Assembly (NCBI GenBank): GCA_903873715.1
Contig: CAIQPS010000016.1
Span: forward strand, 1-37,313
DNA: 37,313 bases
Source: an uncultured Actinomycetes bacterium
GTDB taxonomy: Bacteria; Actinomycetota; Thermoleophilia; RBG-16-64-13
Direction: 5' to 3'
Position 1 is the stretch's first letter, and each line of letters opens with the position of its first letter. Shown piece by piece: positions 1 through 6,886 of this stretch. The notes beneath the pieces are model-generated. The model did no database searches and was not told the origin of the DNA. It saw only the letters and a program-made list of their open reading frames with translations. The position numbers and the translations under genes are program-made.

Positions 1-250
1 GACCCTGGTGGACAAGGCCGGCGGGGGCAGCATCGCCAGTTGGGCACCCTGCGGCCAGGAGTTGAACGTGGACTCGATGGCGCTGGCCTCGTTCTTCTAC
101 CAGTCGGCGTTCGCCGCGCCCGGCGCCACGCTCGGAGAGGCGGTACGCACGGCCTCCGGCGCCTATCAGGCTGCGCATGGGACCGTCCCGCTCCTGGGCG
201 GCTACAACCTGCTCGGCGATCCGGCCATCGAGTTGACATGGGCTCAGTGA
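1..250 (+). CDS. C25 (gingipain-type) cysteine protease, C-terminal fragment
   Basis: Only the last 82 codons are in the window; the reading frame is open to the left edge (first complete codon at base 2) and stops at 248-250. The visible part carries the family's usual C-terminal pattern: an ASWAP segment, a run ending in GATLGEAV, and the closing YNLLGDPAIEL, which is typical of Peptidase_C25 domains. The catalytic His and Cys lie upstream and cannot be checked. The stop overlaps the ATG of the PqqD-like gene by 13 bases, so it is probably the first visible gene of the same operon. A protease in this position could remove the leader of the downstream precursor peptide, but that is inference; it could also be a secreted protease unrelated to it. 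Confidence 0.72.
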   Translation, partial: TLVDKAGGGSIASWAPCGQELNVDSMALASFFYQSAFAAPGATLGEAVRTASGAYQAAHGTVPLLGGYNLLGDPAIELTWAQ

Positions 251-546
251 CCAACCCCCGCCGCGTTGCGGATGTGATGCAGCGCGACATAGCCGGCGAG
301 ACCTTCCTCGTGCCGGTGCGCGGGCATCTCGCCGACCTGCAGCGGGTCTTCGTGCTCAACGACGTGGGCCGATGGATCTGGGAACATGCGGACGGCTCCC
401 GGGCGGAGGACGACCTCGTCGCGGAGATGGTGCGCGAGTTCGACGTCGGCGAGGACCGGGCCAGAGACGAGGTGGCTTCGTTCCTGCTCGAGCTGGACAG
501 GGCGGGCCTCGTCGAAGGGCGCTCTACGGTGCACGAGGATGATTGA
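238..546 (+). CDS. PqqD-family RiPP recognition element protein
   Basis: A 102-residue protein with the PqqD-like winged-helix pattern: an N-terminal beta segment (GETFLVPVRG), the conserved LN.VGRWIWE stretch near residues 40-50, and an acidic helical C-terminal half ending in LLELDRAGLV. PqqD domains bind the leader of a precursor peptide and present it to a radical SAM enzyme. The ATG at 238 overlaps the preceding stop and the stop at 544-546 overlaps the ATG of the radical SAM gene, so the genes should be translationally coupled. Its likely partner motif is YETPTL in the precursor at 1627. Family assignment is from sequence pattern; binding is inferred. Confidence 0.85.
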   Translation: MGSVTNPRRVADVMQRDIAGETFLVPVRGHLADLQRVFVLNDVGRWIWEHADGSRAEDDLVAEMVREFDVGEDRARDEVASFLLELDRAGLVEGRSTVHEDD

Positions 547-1627
547 CTGCGAAACGCTGCCCCGGGTCGATCCGACGCACCATCTTGAAGATCTTTTCAA
601 GAAGGCCTGGCGGGAGCACATCCCCCTGGGCGGGAGCTTCGACCTCACCTACCGCTGCAACCTGCGCTGCGCTCACTGCTACGCGGGACCCCTCCCCGCG
701 GCGGGCTGCGATGCCGCCGAAGAGCTGGACACCGCCGGATGGCTCCGCCTGCTCGGCGAGGCCGCGGAGGCCGGATGCCTCTTCGTGGTGTTCTCCGGGG
801 GCGAACCGCTCATCCGCCGGGACTTCGCCGAGATCTACCGGGGAGCACGGCGTCTCGGTCTCGTCGCGACGCTCTTCACCAACGCGACCCTGGTGTCAGA
901 CGAACACGTGCGGGTGCTGACCGAGTACCCGCCGAGGCTGATCGAGGTGAGCCTCTACGGGGCTACCGAGCAGACGTATCGGACGGTCACAGGGGTGGCG
1001 GGGGCACATGCCAGGGCCATGAGGGGCATCGAGCGGCTCGTTTCCGCCGGCCTCCGCGTGGGACTCAAGACGATGATACTCAGCGAGAACGCCCACGAGA
1101 TCCCTGCCATCCGCGCCGTCGCCAGGTCGCTCGGCCTGAACTTCCGCGTGGACCCGCTGGTGATCCCCCGTCTCGACGGGGACAAGGACCCGCTCTCGCA
1201 GAGAGTCCCCCCTCCAGACGCGGTGGACCTCGAACTCGAGGACGGCGAAGCCCGAGGCGAGTTGAACGCGTTCGCTCAACGATGGTCCCCGGAGCCCTCC
1301 GGCTACCCGATCTACGTGTGCTCGGCCGGAGTCAACAACTTTCATCTCGACCCGGCGGGCCGCATGCGCGCCTGCATCATGAGCCGGGGGGTGGTGGCGG
1401 AGACGGCGAAGCGGGGCTTCAAGACGGGCTGGGATGCCGTGGGCAAGCAGATCCAGGCCATCAACGAACAAAAACCAGGCGTCTGCTCCACCTGCGCGAA
1501 CATATCCTTGTGCGGATACTGCCCCGGACTCTTCGAACTCGAGTCGGGTGACGCTTCCACCCCTCCCGACTACGTCTGTTGGTTGGGATCGACGAGACGC
1601 GCTATGCTTGACCACGGAGGTGGTTGA
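539..1627 (+). CDS. Radical SAM/SPASM peptide maturase
   Basis: 362 residues. The radical SAM cluster motif CxxxCxxC is at Cys40, Cys44 and Cys47 (YRCNLRCAHCY), followed by the SAM-binding FSGGEPL. The C-terminal third is a SPASM-type domain: a Cys before VNNFHLDPAGRMRAC, then CxxC-x5-CxxC (CSTCANISLCGYC) and a last Cys in YVCW, enough ligands for auxiliary 4Fe-4S clusters. Enzymes of this build form C-S or C-C bonds in RiPP precursors (sactipeptide, ranthipeptide, PQQ and related pathways). I chose the ATG at 539 because it overlaps the PqqD stop; in-frame codons further upstream lie within pqqD. The stop overlaps the precursor ATG by one base. Which bond it makes cannot be read from sequence. 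Confidence 0.93.
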   Translation: MIDCETLPRVDPTHHLEDLFKKAWREHIPLGGSFDLTYRCNLRCAHCYAGPLPAAGCDAAEELDTAGWLRLLGEAAEAGCLFVVFSGGEPLIRRDFAEIYRGARRLGLVATLFTNATLVSDEHVRVLTEYPPRLIEVSLYGATEQTYRTVTGVAGAHARAMRGIERLVSAGLRVGLKTMILSENAHEIPAIRAVARSLGLNFRVDPLVIPRLDGDKDPLSQRVPPPDAVDLELEDGEARGELNAFAQRWSPEPSGYPIYVCSAGVNNFHLDPAGRMRACIMSRGVVAETAKRGFKTGWDAVGKQIQAINEQKPGVCSTCANISLCGYCPGLFELESGDASTPPDYVCWLGSTRRAMLDHGGG

Positions 1628-1812
1628 TGTCCACGGATCCTTCATCTTCTGGTCGCGAAGAGCGAGGCGATAGGCGCCCGTACGAGACTCCTACCCTTAC
1701 TGCCATCGATCTGAAGGCAGAGGAAGTCTTGGGCACCGCCTGCAAGCTCTCGACCGGTGGCGGCCTGCCGACCTTGTGCGCCACCGGCAACTGCCTGCTC
1801 ACCGGGTCCTGA
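1627..1812 (+). CDS. Candidate RiPP precursor peptide (61 aa, three Cys)
   Basis: A small gene placed exactly where a precursor is expected, between the maturase and the kinase-like gene. The ATG at 1627 overlaps the maturase stop and is preceded by a strong ribosome site (GGAGGTGG, 1616-1623). The leader is charged and contains YETPTL at residues 19-24, matching the YxxPxL motif by which lasso-type leaders bind their recognition element. The leader continues as an acidic helix (KAEEVLG). The probable core runs from about residue 37 to 61 and has Cys39, Cys51 and Cys56, several Thr/Ser, a GGG turn at 44-46 and a C-terminal Ser61. An in-frame TTG at 1624 would add one residue. I do not recognise a named precursor family. 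Function as a precursor is inferred from context and motif. Confidence 0.8.
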   Translation: MSTDPSSSGREERGDRRPYETPTLTAIDLKAEEVLGTACKLSTGGGLPTLCATGNCLLTGS

Positions 1813-1825
1813 CGAGCGCCAACCC

Positions 1826-2728
1826 TTGGAGCTCATCATCGGAGGCGTGGCGTTGCACGTCTACTCCGAGAAGCCACTGCGACCTCTGAGAAGTCCTGGG
1901 TACGACTCCTTCGCGCGAGCGAGCGCGGACCTGCCGCCCGCGGCCTCCTCGCTCTCGGTGGAGGTCACCGATTCCCTCTGCCCCCCCAACGACTCCCCGC
2001 TCATGTTCGACAGCGCCGGCGCCTGGTACCTGCAGCCGGACCCCCAGGGCTACCGTCTGACCCTGCGCCGCGGAGCCGACGGACCCCCGTTCACCGTGGC
2101 CGTGAGTGATGCGGCGACGGAGAACGTGACAGTGCACGTGCGCCAGGATCGGGCGGCGCCGGATGGACGGGCGGCGGCGGGGAGCGGCGCGGACGTGCTA
2201 CCGAACCCGGTGGACTACCCACTGGATCAACTCCTCATGATGAACCACCTGGCCACCCGGGACGGAGTCATCCTGCATGCCGCGGGAGTGGCTCTCCGCG
2301 GACGGGGCCTTGTCTTCCCGGGGGCATCGGGCGCCGGCAAATCGACCCTCGCGCGCCTGCTCTCGGACGCGGGCATGGGGGATGCCATGCTCAGCGACGA
2401 CCGGGTGATAGTCCGCCAGGAAGCAGGTGCCGGTCTTCGCGCGTGGGGCACCCCGTGGCACGGGGACGCGCACATAGCCAACAACCTGGCCGCGCCACCG
2501 GCCGCCCTGGCCTTCCTGGTGCATGGCGAACAGACGGGGCTCCACTCCCTGCAGCCTTCGGCAGCGCTCAAACGGTTGCTCCCGGTCGCCACCCTGCCCT
2601 GGTACGACCAGGAGCGCCTGTCGGCCGCTCTCACCACCTGTTCGAGGATCGTGGAGGAAGTCCCGTGCTTCGAACTGCGGTTCCGGCCCGACGCCGAGGT
2701 GGCGGCGGTCGTGGAGCGGATGGTGTGA
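1826..2728 (+). CDS. HPr-kinase-like (HprK-related) serine kinase
   Basis: About 300 residues. The C-terminal half has the HprK P-loop fold: LHAAGV leading into the Walker A GASGAGKST at about residues 167-174, then LLSDDRV (Walker B-like), and a conserved WGTPWHG segment with FLVHGE after it. Stand-alone HprK-like kinases in RiPP clusters (paeninodin type) phosphorylate the C-terminal Ser of the precursor; the neighbouring precursor ends in Ser. The regulatory HprK N-terminus is absent and is replaced by about 130 unassigned residues. The start is uncertain: I use the TTG at 1826, just after the precursor stop; an in-frame start inside the precursor gene is less likely. The stop overlaps the next GTG. 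Confidence 0.82.
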   Translation: MELIIGGVALHVYSEKPLRPLRSPGYDSFARASADLPPAASSLSVEVTDSLCPPNDSPLMFDSAGAWYLQPDPQGYRLTLRRGADGPPFTVAVSDAATENVTVHVRQDRAAPDGRAAAGSGADVLPNPVDYPLDQLLMMNHLATRDGVILHAAGVALRGRGLVFPGASGAGKSTLARLLSDAGMGDAMLSDDRVIVRQEAGAGLRAWGTPWHGDAHIANNLAAPPAALAFLVHGEQTGLHSLQPSAALKRLLPVATLPWYDQERLSAALTTCSRIVEEVPCFELRFRPDAEVAAVVERMV

Positions 2729-3195
2729 CGCGCCAGGCCTCGGTCGGCGGTCTCGTGGATGCCGCCCTGAGGGCGGGCCACGACGTCTGCTTCGAGGCCG
2801 GAGGCCGGAGCATGTCGCCGCTGGTGAGGTCCGGAGACGTCATCCACCTCCGCCCCCTGCGCGGGCAGCAGCCTCACGAGGGCGTTGCCGGCCTCGACCC
2901 GGGTCTTCGCGTCGGCTGCCTGGTGGCGGTGCATGCGGACGACGGCCATCTGGTGGTGCACCGCGTCGTGTCGATGAGGGACGGCGTGCTGCTCGTGCGT
3001 GGCGACAGCAACCCGTGCGCGGACGGACGCTTCGCGGAGGAACAGGTGCTGGGCATAGCCACCAAGGTGGAGCGGGGCGGGCGGGCGGTGTGGTTCGGAG
3101 ACGGCACCCTCGGCCCCGTCATCGCTCTGGCCGTCCGGTCGGGCCTGGTCAGCCGCGCCGTCCGGGCGCTCCGCGCCGTGCGCGGCGGCCGCTAG
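2725..3195 (+). CDS. S24/S26-fold signal-peptidase-like protein (Ser/His type)
   Basis: 156 residues, GTG start at 2725 overlapping the kinase stop (GTGTGA). The motif GGRSMSPLVRSGD places the nucleophile at Ser29 (SMxP), and VVHRVV puts His79 where bacterial signal peptidase I has Lys; His is the arrangement of archaeal and ER-type signal peptidases. The GDSN segment near residues 95-98 is the third conserved box. There is no clear N-terminal membrane anchor, unlike true signal peptidases, so it may act in the cytoplasm or with a membrane partner. Such proteins recur beside PqqD, HprK-like and nucleotidyltransferase genes. A role in leader cleavage is plausible but unproven. The stop TAG shares the CTAG tetranucleotide with the stop of the convergent nucleotidyltransferase. 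Confidence 0.75.
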   Translation: MTRQASVGGLVDAALRAGHDVCFEAGGRSMSPLVRSGDVIHLRPLRGQQPHEGVAGLDPGLRVGCLVAVHADDGHLVVHRVVSMRDGVLLVRGDSNPCADGRFAEEQVLGIATKVERGGRAVWFGDGTLGPVIALAVRSGLVSRAVRALRAVRGGR

Positions 3196-4355
3196 GCCCC
3201 GGCATCCCGCCGCAGGACGCGCCTCGAGGCAGCCCTGGCCGCAGCGGACCCCAGCCGGACCGGCCGGAGGGCCCAGTACAGGGGATAGAGCGGCCTGGGC
3301 AGCCGGACCCACGACCAGTCCACCTCGTCGGGTTCCAGGAGATAGGCGAGTCCTCTCCGCGCGGCGGACACGGTGCCGTCCATGGTGCGGGCGTGTGCAA
3401 AGGCGTCCCGCAACGCGGCGGCCCGCAGATCTTCTTCGTCCCACCCGATGTACGCCGCGGAAGCGACCTCCGAGGCGATGCCGTCGGCGGCCGCGGCCTC
3501 CCTGACCGCTCCGGGCAGAGTGACGCCCAGTCTCTCCAGGAGGAGCACGGCCACCCACACCCGTCTCTGGACCCTGTACCTGCTCGCCGCTGCTTGCACC
3601 GCGGTCCATTCGCCCCCGCTCAGCCGAGTCGCCGCCGCACCCAGCGCGCAGATGTGCTCGATGCGGCTCCACCGGTGGCTGGCCGCGTGCACCGCCAGGT
3701 AGAAGAAGAGGTCGAGCGGGCAGGGCAAGAGCACCGTGTCCCCGAGGAACCCCACTTCACCGGCCCGGGACAGGACCTCCCCCGCATCCGCGCGGAGACC
3801 CTCCTTCGGCCCGGCCAGGAGCCAGTGGAGCTCGACTATCACCCCGCTCCCCGGCTCCATCAGTACCAGGTGGTGCCGGCCGCGCATCGGAGGCCGGGAC
3901 GAGCGCCGGTCCGGTTCGTACGCGGGGATGAAGCCCCGTTCCGCGAGCACCGCTTCGGCGCGAGGGACGTCCTCCAGGTGCAGCAGCATGTCCAGGTCGC
4001 TGAACTGCCTGGTGGCAAGATCGCCGTAGAGCTCCTGCGCCCACACGGGGCCCTTGAGCGGCATCACGGTGATCCGGGCTTCTCGCAAGTCCTGGAGGAT
4101 GGCCAAAAGCGTCTGTGAGTACGAGAGACTCCGGCCGCCTATCTGCCTGGCCAGGTCGGCCAGGCTCCGCTCCGCCTCCGGCGGGAGCGAGGGGTCGCCC
4201 GCGAGCGCCCGGCGGGCGAGCGCTGCCATGCCATGCCGCGTGGCCAGAGCGGCGAACCGCTGCCAGTCGACCGGCTCGGGGATCGTGGCAGCCGCGCGGT
4301 CCCCGGTGATGGTCGCTCGGGCGCACCCGAGCAAGAGTCCCAGTTCCGGCGTCAT
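3192..4355 (-). CDS. Nucleotidyltransferase, NTP_transf_5-like
   Basis: 387 residues, ATG at 4355. The central part has the family signature: MPLKGP at about residues 98-103 followed by QFSDLDMLL, with the metal-binding acidic pair Asp120 and Asp122, then a long helical C-terminal half. The family (PF14907) is a minimal polymerase-beta type nucleotidyltransferase found near polysaccharide and RiPP genes. In pseudomycoidin-type lasso clusters a nucleotidyltransferase-family enzyme modifies the phosphorylated C-terminus of the peptide. Here the gene sits 7 nt after the sugar-nucleotide dehydrogenase in one operon and is convergent with the RiPP operon. Substrate unknown. Confidence 0.78.
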   Translation of the reverse strand: MTPELGLLLGCARATITGDRAAATIPEPVDWQRFAALATRHGMAALARRALAGDPSLPPEAERSLADLARQIGGRSLSYSQTLLAILQDLREARITVMPLKGPVWAQELYGDLATRQFSDLDMLLHLEDVPRAEAVLAERGFIPAYEPDRRSSRPPMRGRHHLVLMEPGSGVIVELHWLLAGPKEGLRADAGEVLSRAGEVGFLGDTVLLPCPLDLFFYLAVHAASHRWSRIEHICALGAAATRLSGGEWTAVQAAASRYRVQRRVWVAVLLLERLGVTLPGAVREAAAADGIASEVASAAYIGWDEEDLRAAALRDAFAHARTMDGTVSAARRGLAYLLEPDEVDWSWVRLPRPLYPLYWALRPVRLGSAAARAASRRVLRRDAGA

Positions 4356-4362
4356 GGGACCG

Positions 4363-5670
4363 CTACGCCCGCACCACCCGCGGTCCCCAGCCGTCGCGCA
4401 GCACGTTCCGCGTGTCCACGGCCAACTTGACGCCCGCATAGAGGGCGGGGTCGCCGAACTCGCGGTGCGCCGTCGAAAGCAGCACCAGGTCGTAGCGGGC
4501 GAACTCCTCCGCCGACAGCGGCACCGACTCCATGATGGGGTGGCCGGCGCGGCCGGGACGGGTGGCCGGGAAGTGCGGGTCGCAGTAGCCGACGTCGGCG
4601 CCGCGCGCCATCAGCAGCTCGATGAGCTCGTACGACGGTGACTCGCGGTCGTCGTCGATGTCGGCCTTGTACGAGAGACCCAGCACCAGGATCTTGGCGC
4701 CCTTGACGCTCTTGCCGTCCTCGGAGAGCGCCTCCGCGCAACGTCCGACGACCCAGGCGGGCATGCCGGTGTTGATCTCGCCGGCGAGCTCGATGAAGCG
4801 GGTCCACGATCCGTATTCGGCCGCCTTCCACGCGAGGTAGAACGGGTCGAGCGGGATGCAGTGGCCACCCAGACCGGGCCCCGGATAGAAGGCCTGGAAG
4901 CCGAAGGGCTTGGTCTTTGCGGCGTCGATGACCTCCCACACGTCGATGCCCATCTTCTCGAAGGTCATCTTGAGCTCGTTCACCAGGGCGATGTTCACTG
5001 CCCGGTAGATGTTCTCGAGCAGCTTGGTGGCTTCCGCCACCCGGGAGCCGGACACGGGTATCACCCGCTCCATCACCTCGCTGTAGAGGGCGGCGGCCAC
5101 CTCGGTGGACTCGGTGTTCACCCCACCCACGACCTTCGGGGTGTTGCCGGCGGTGAAGGTGGGGTTGCCCGGATCCTCGCGTTCGGGGGAGAAGGCCAGC
5201 CAGAAGTCGGCCGGCGTGGTGAGACCGGTGGTCTCGAGGATGGGCTGCACCTCCTCGTCGGTGGTGCCGGGGTAAGTGGTCGACTCGAGTATCACCAGCT
5301 GGCCGGGCCGGAGCCGCGCCGCGATGTCGCGGGCGGCGCCGTGCACGTAGCTGAGGTCGGGCTCGCGATGCTTGCCGAGCGGAGTGGGCAGGCAGATGAG
5401 GATGGCATCGCACTCCGCCAGCCGGGAGAAGTCTGTGGTCGCTTGGAGCGGGACCGGACGGGCAACAGCCGCAGCCACCCTGTCGGCGCCGACGTGCGCG
5501 ATGTACGACCGCCCGGCATTGAGTGCCTCGACCTTCTTGGCGTCCACATCGAACGCGACCACGGGGAAGCCGGCCTCGCTGAAGAGGAGGGCCAGCGGCA
5601 GGCCCACGTACCCCTGGCCGATGATGCCCACCCGGGCGTCGTGCTTCTTGATGCTGGCGATGAGGTCCAT
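4363..5670 (-). CDS. Nucleotide-sugar dehydrogenase (UDP-GlcNAc/UDP-glucose 6-dehydrogenase family)
   Basis: 435 residues. The N-terminal Rossmann motif is GIIGQGYVGLPLA (residues 15-27). The catalytic Cys is about residue 271 in GGHCIPLDPFY, a form common in the WbpA/TuaD-like UDP-N-acetyl-hexosamine 6-dehydrogenases. The C-terminal UDP-binding domain carries LGLSYKADIDDDRESPS. It oxidises the sugar C6 to a carboxylate with two NAD+, giving a uronic-acid donor for envelope polysaccharide or other glycosylation. The ribosome site AAGGAGGGAC precedes the ATG at 5670. It is the middle gene of a three-gene minus operon (12 nt after the HEAT-like gene, 7 nt before the nucleotidyltransferase). The exact sugar cannot be told apart. 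Confidence 0.92.
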   Translation of the reverse strand: MDLIASIKKHDARVGIIGQGYVGLPLALLFSEAGFPVVAFDVDAKKVEALNAGRSYIAHVGADRVAAAVARPVPLQATTDFSRLAECDAILICLPTPLGKHREPDLSYVHGAARDIAARLRPGQLVILESTTYPGTTDEEVQPILETTGLTTPADFWLAFSPEREDPGNPTFTAGNTPKVVGGVNTESTEVAAALYSEVMERVIPVSGSRVAEATKLLENIYRAVNIALVNELKMTFEKMGIDVWEVIDAAKTKPFGFQAFYPGPGLGGHCIPLDPFYLAWKAAEYGSWTRFIELAGEINTGMPAWVVGRCAEALSEDGKSVKGAKILVLGLSYKADIDDDRESPSYELIELLMARGADVGYCDPHFPATRPGRAGHPIMESVPLSAEEFARYDLVLLSTAHREFGDPALYAGVKLAVDTRNVLRDGWGPRVVRA

Positions 5671-5682
5671 GTCCCTCCTTTG

Positions 5683-6816
5683 TCAGACGGCGTCCGCGGC
5701 GCCGGGACCGGGGTCTTCGTCGGCGCCACGCGCGGTGGCGCCGGCCTCGTCCGCGACCGCCTCGTCGGCGGCCCCCGCTGCCGCGCCGGGCGCCTCCTCC
5801 ACGAGTGCGGCAGGCGCCGTTCCCGCGAGCATGGCGCGGCCCTGCAGCAAGCGGTCGGCAGCGATCAGGGCGTGTTCTTGGACCGCCGGATCGGGATCGT
5901 CGAGGCATTGCAGCAGCAGGTTCGGCATGTACGGGCAGCCGATGTGCTCGAGCGTGTCGAGGATCCCACGCTTCGCTCCCGACGAGGTCTCCGGACTGTT
6001 GAGGATGCCTACGAGCAGGTACGTGATGATCTCTTCGCGGTCGGCGGCCGGGAGGCCCATGATGCCTTCGGCGATGTCGGCGTTGTGGTCGCCGGCCAGG
6101 AGGGCTTCGTCATCCGGGACGGCTGTCTCGGGCGCGCCCCCGTCGGGCGTGGCGTCGGTGTCCGACGCGGCGTCCGGCGCGGATTCGGTGCCCGGTTCGT
6201 CGTCCGGCGCGGCGTCCTCGACATCCTGGGCATCCTCGACGTCCGGCGCGGCGCCCTCCGGAGCCGCCGCCTCTTCGACCGCGCTCTGCCGGGATCGCCA
6301 CTGGGCCACCATCTGCTCGATGCCCTCGAAGTAGTCCGTCTCGGCCGGGGTGAGCGCGTCGTGGTCGTATTCTCCGAGGTTGACGGGCGGCGCGTCGATG
6401 ACCTCGGCGGCCGGGGCAGGGGCCGGCTCGCGGGTGGAGTCGGCTGCCGCGGCGTCGGCGGACTCGGCGTCGGCGGACTCGGCGTCGGCGTCGGCGTCGG
6501 CGTCCGCGGCCTCAGGAGCGTCCGCGGCCTCAGGGACGAGGGCGGCCTCCGTGGCCGGGGCGGCGTCCTCGGGGGCGGGCCCGGGCTCGGCCGCTTCCGG
6601 CTCGGCGCCGGTGTCCTCGGTGGCGTCCTCGGCCGGCGCGGCCGCTGCGCGGGCGCCGGTGAAATGCTCGGTCTTGTCCAGACTGTCGGCGACGGCCGAC
6701 TTCAGGGCGCGGTGGGCGGCATCGCGCTTCGAGCGCGCGCGCCTGAGCGAGACGATGATGATCGCGGCGCAGACCACCACCACGACCGCAACGACCAAGT
6801 AGACGTCATAGATCAT
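5683..6816 (-). CDS. Membrane-anchored acidic protein with C-terminal HEAT-like repeats
   Basis: 377 residues from the ATG at 6816; a GTG two codons upstream (6822) is an alternative. A single N-terminal membrane segment of Val/Ile/Ala (about residues 5-24) is followed by a basic stop-transfer (RRARSKR). Then comes a long Ala/Glu/Asp/Pro-rich linker with tandem Asp-Ala repeats, interrupted by a short ordered block (LTPAETDYFEGIEQMVAQWRS). The C-terminal ordered region (about residues 250-340) reads like HEAT repeats: LLVGILNSPETSSGAKRGIL and CLDDPDPAVQEHALIAADRLL. I recognise no named family. Being first in the operon with the sugar dehydrogenase suggests an envelope role. Confidence 0.75.
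   Translation of the reverse strand: MIYDVYLVVAVVVVVCAAIIIVSLRRARSKRDAAHRALKSAVADSLDKTEHFTGARAAAAPAEDATEDTGAEPEAAEPGPAPEDAAPATEAALVPEAADAPEAADADADADAESADAESADAAAADSTREPAPAPAAEVIDAPPVNLGEYDHDALTPAETDYFEGIEQMVAQWRSRQSAVEEAAAPEGAAPDVEDAQDVEDAAPDDEPGTESAPDAASDTDATPDGGAPETAVPDDEALLAGDHNADIAEGIMGLPAADREEIITYLLVGILNSPETSSGAKRGILDTLEHIGCPYMPNLLLQCLDDPDPAVQEHALIAADRLLQGRAMLAGTAPAALVEEAPGAAAGAADEAVADEAGATARGADEDPGPGAADAV
6452..6535. repeat. In-frame GC-rich tandem repeats in the acidic linker gene
   Basis: Short imperfect repeats built on GGCGTC and a 15-base unit (GCGTCGGCGGACTCG), then an 18-base unit (GCGTCCGCGGCCTCAGGG-like) repeated twice. All preserve the reading frame and encode Asp/Glu-Ala tracts on the minus strand. 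They probably arose by slippage and could vary in length between strains. Confidence 0.7.
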
Positions 6817-6886
6817 GCTCACGAGCCCACATCCCGCGTCGATCTCCCACAGTCACGCGCCTTCCGCCCCCCAGTGTAAAGCTTTT

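Noticed and set aside
6452-6535. Tandem repeats as a possible CRISPR or regulatory array
   Set aside because: Units are short, in frame and without spacers; they simply encode an Asp/Ala-rich linker.
4861-6879. A 672-codon open frame on the + strand
   Set aside because: It runs antisense to the sugar-nucleotide dehydrogenase and the HEAT-like gene, has no domain pattern, and is an artefact of high GC.
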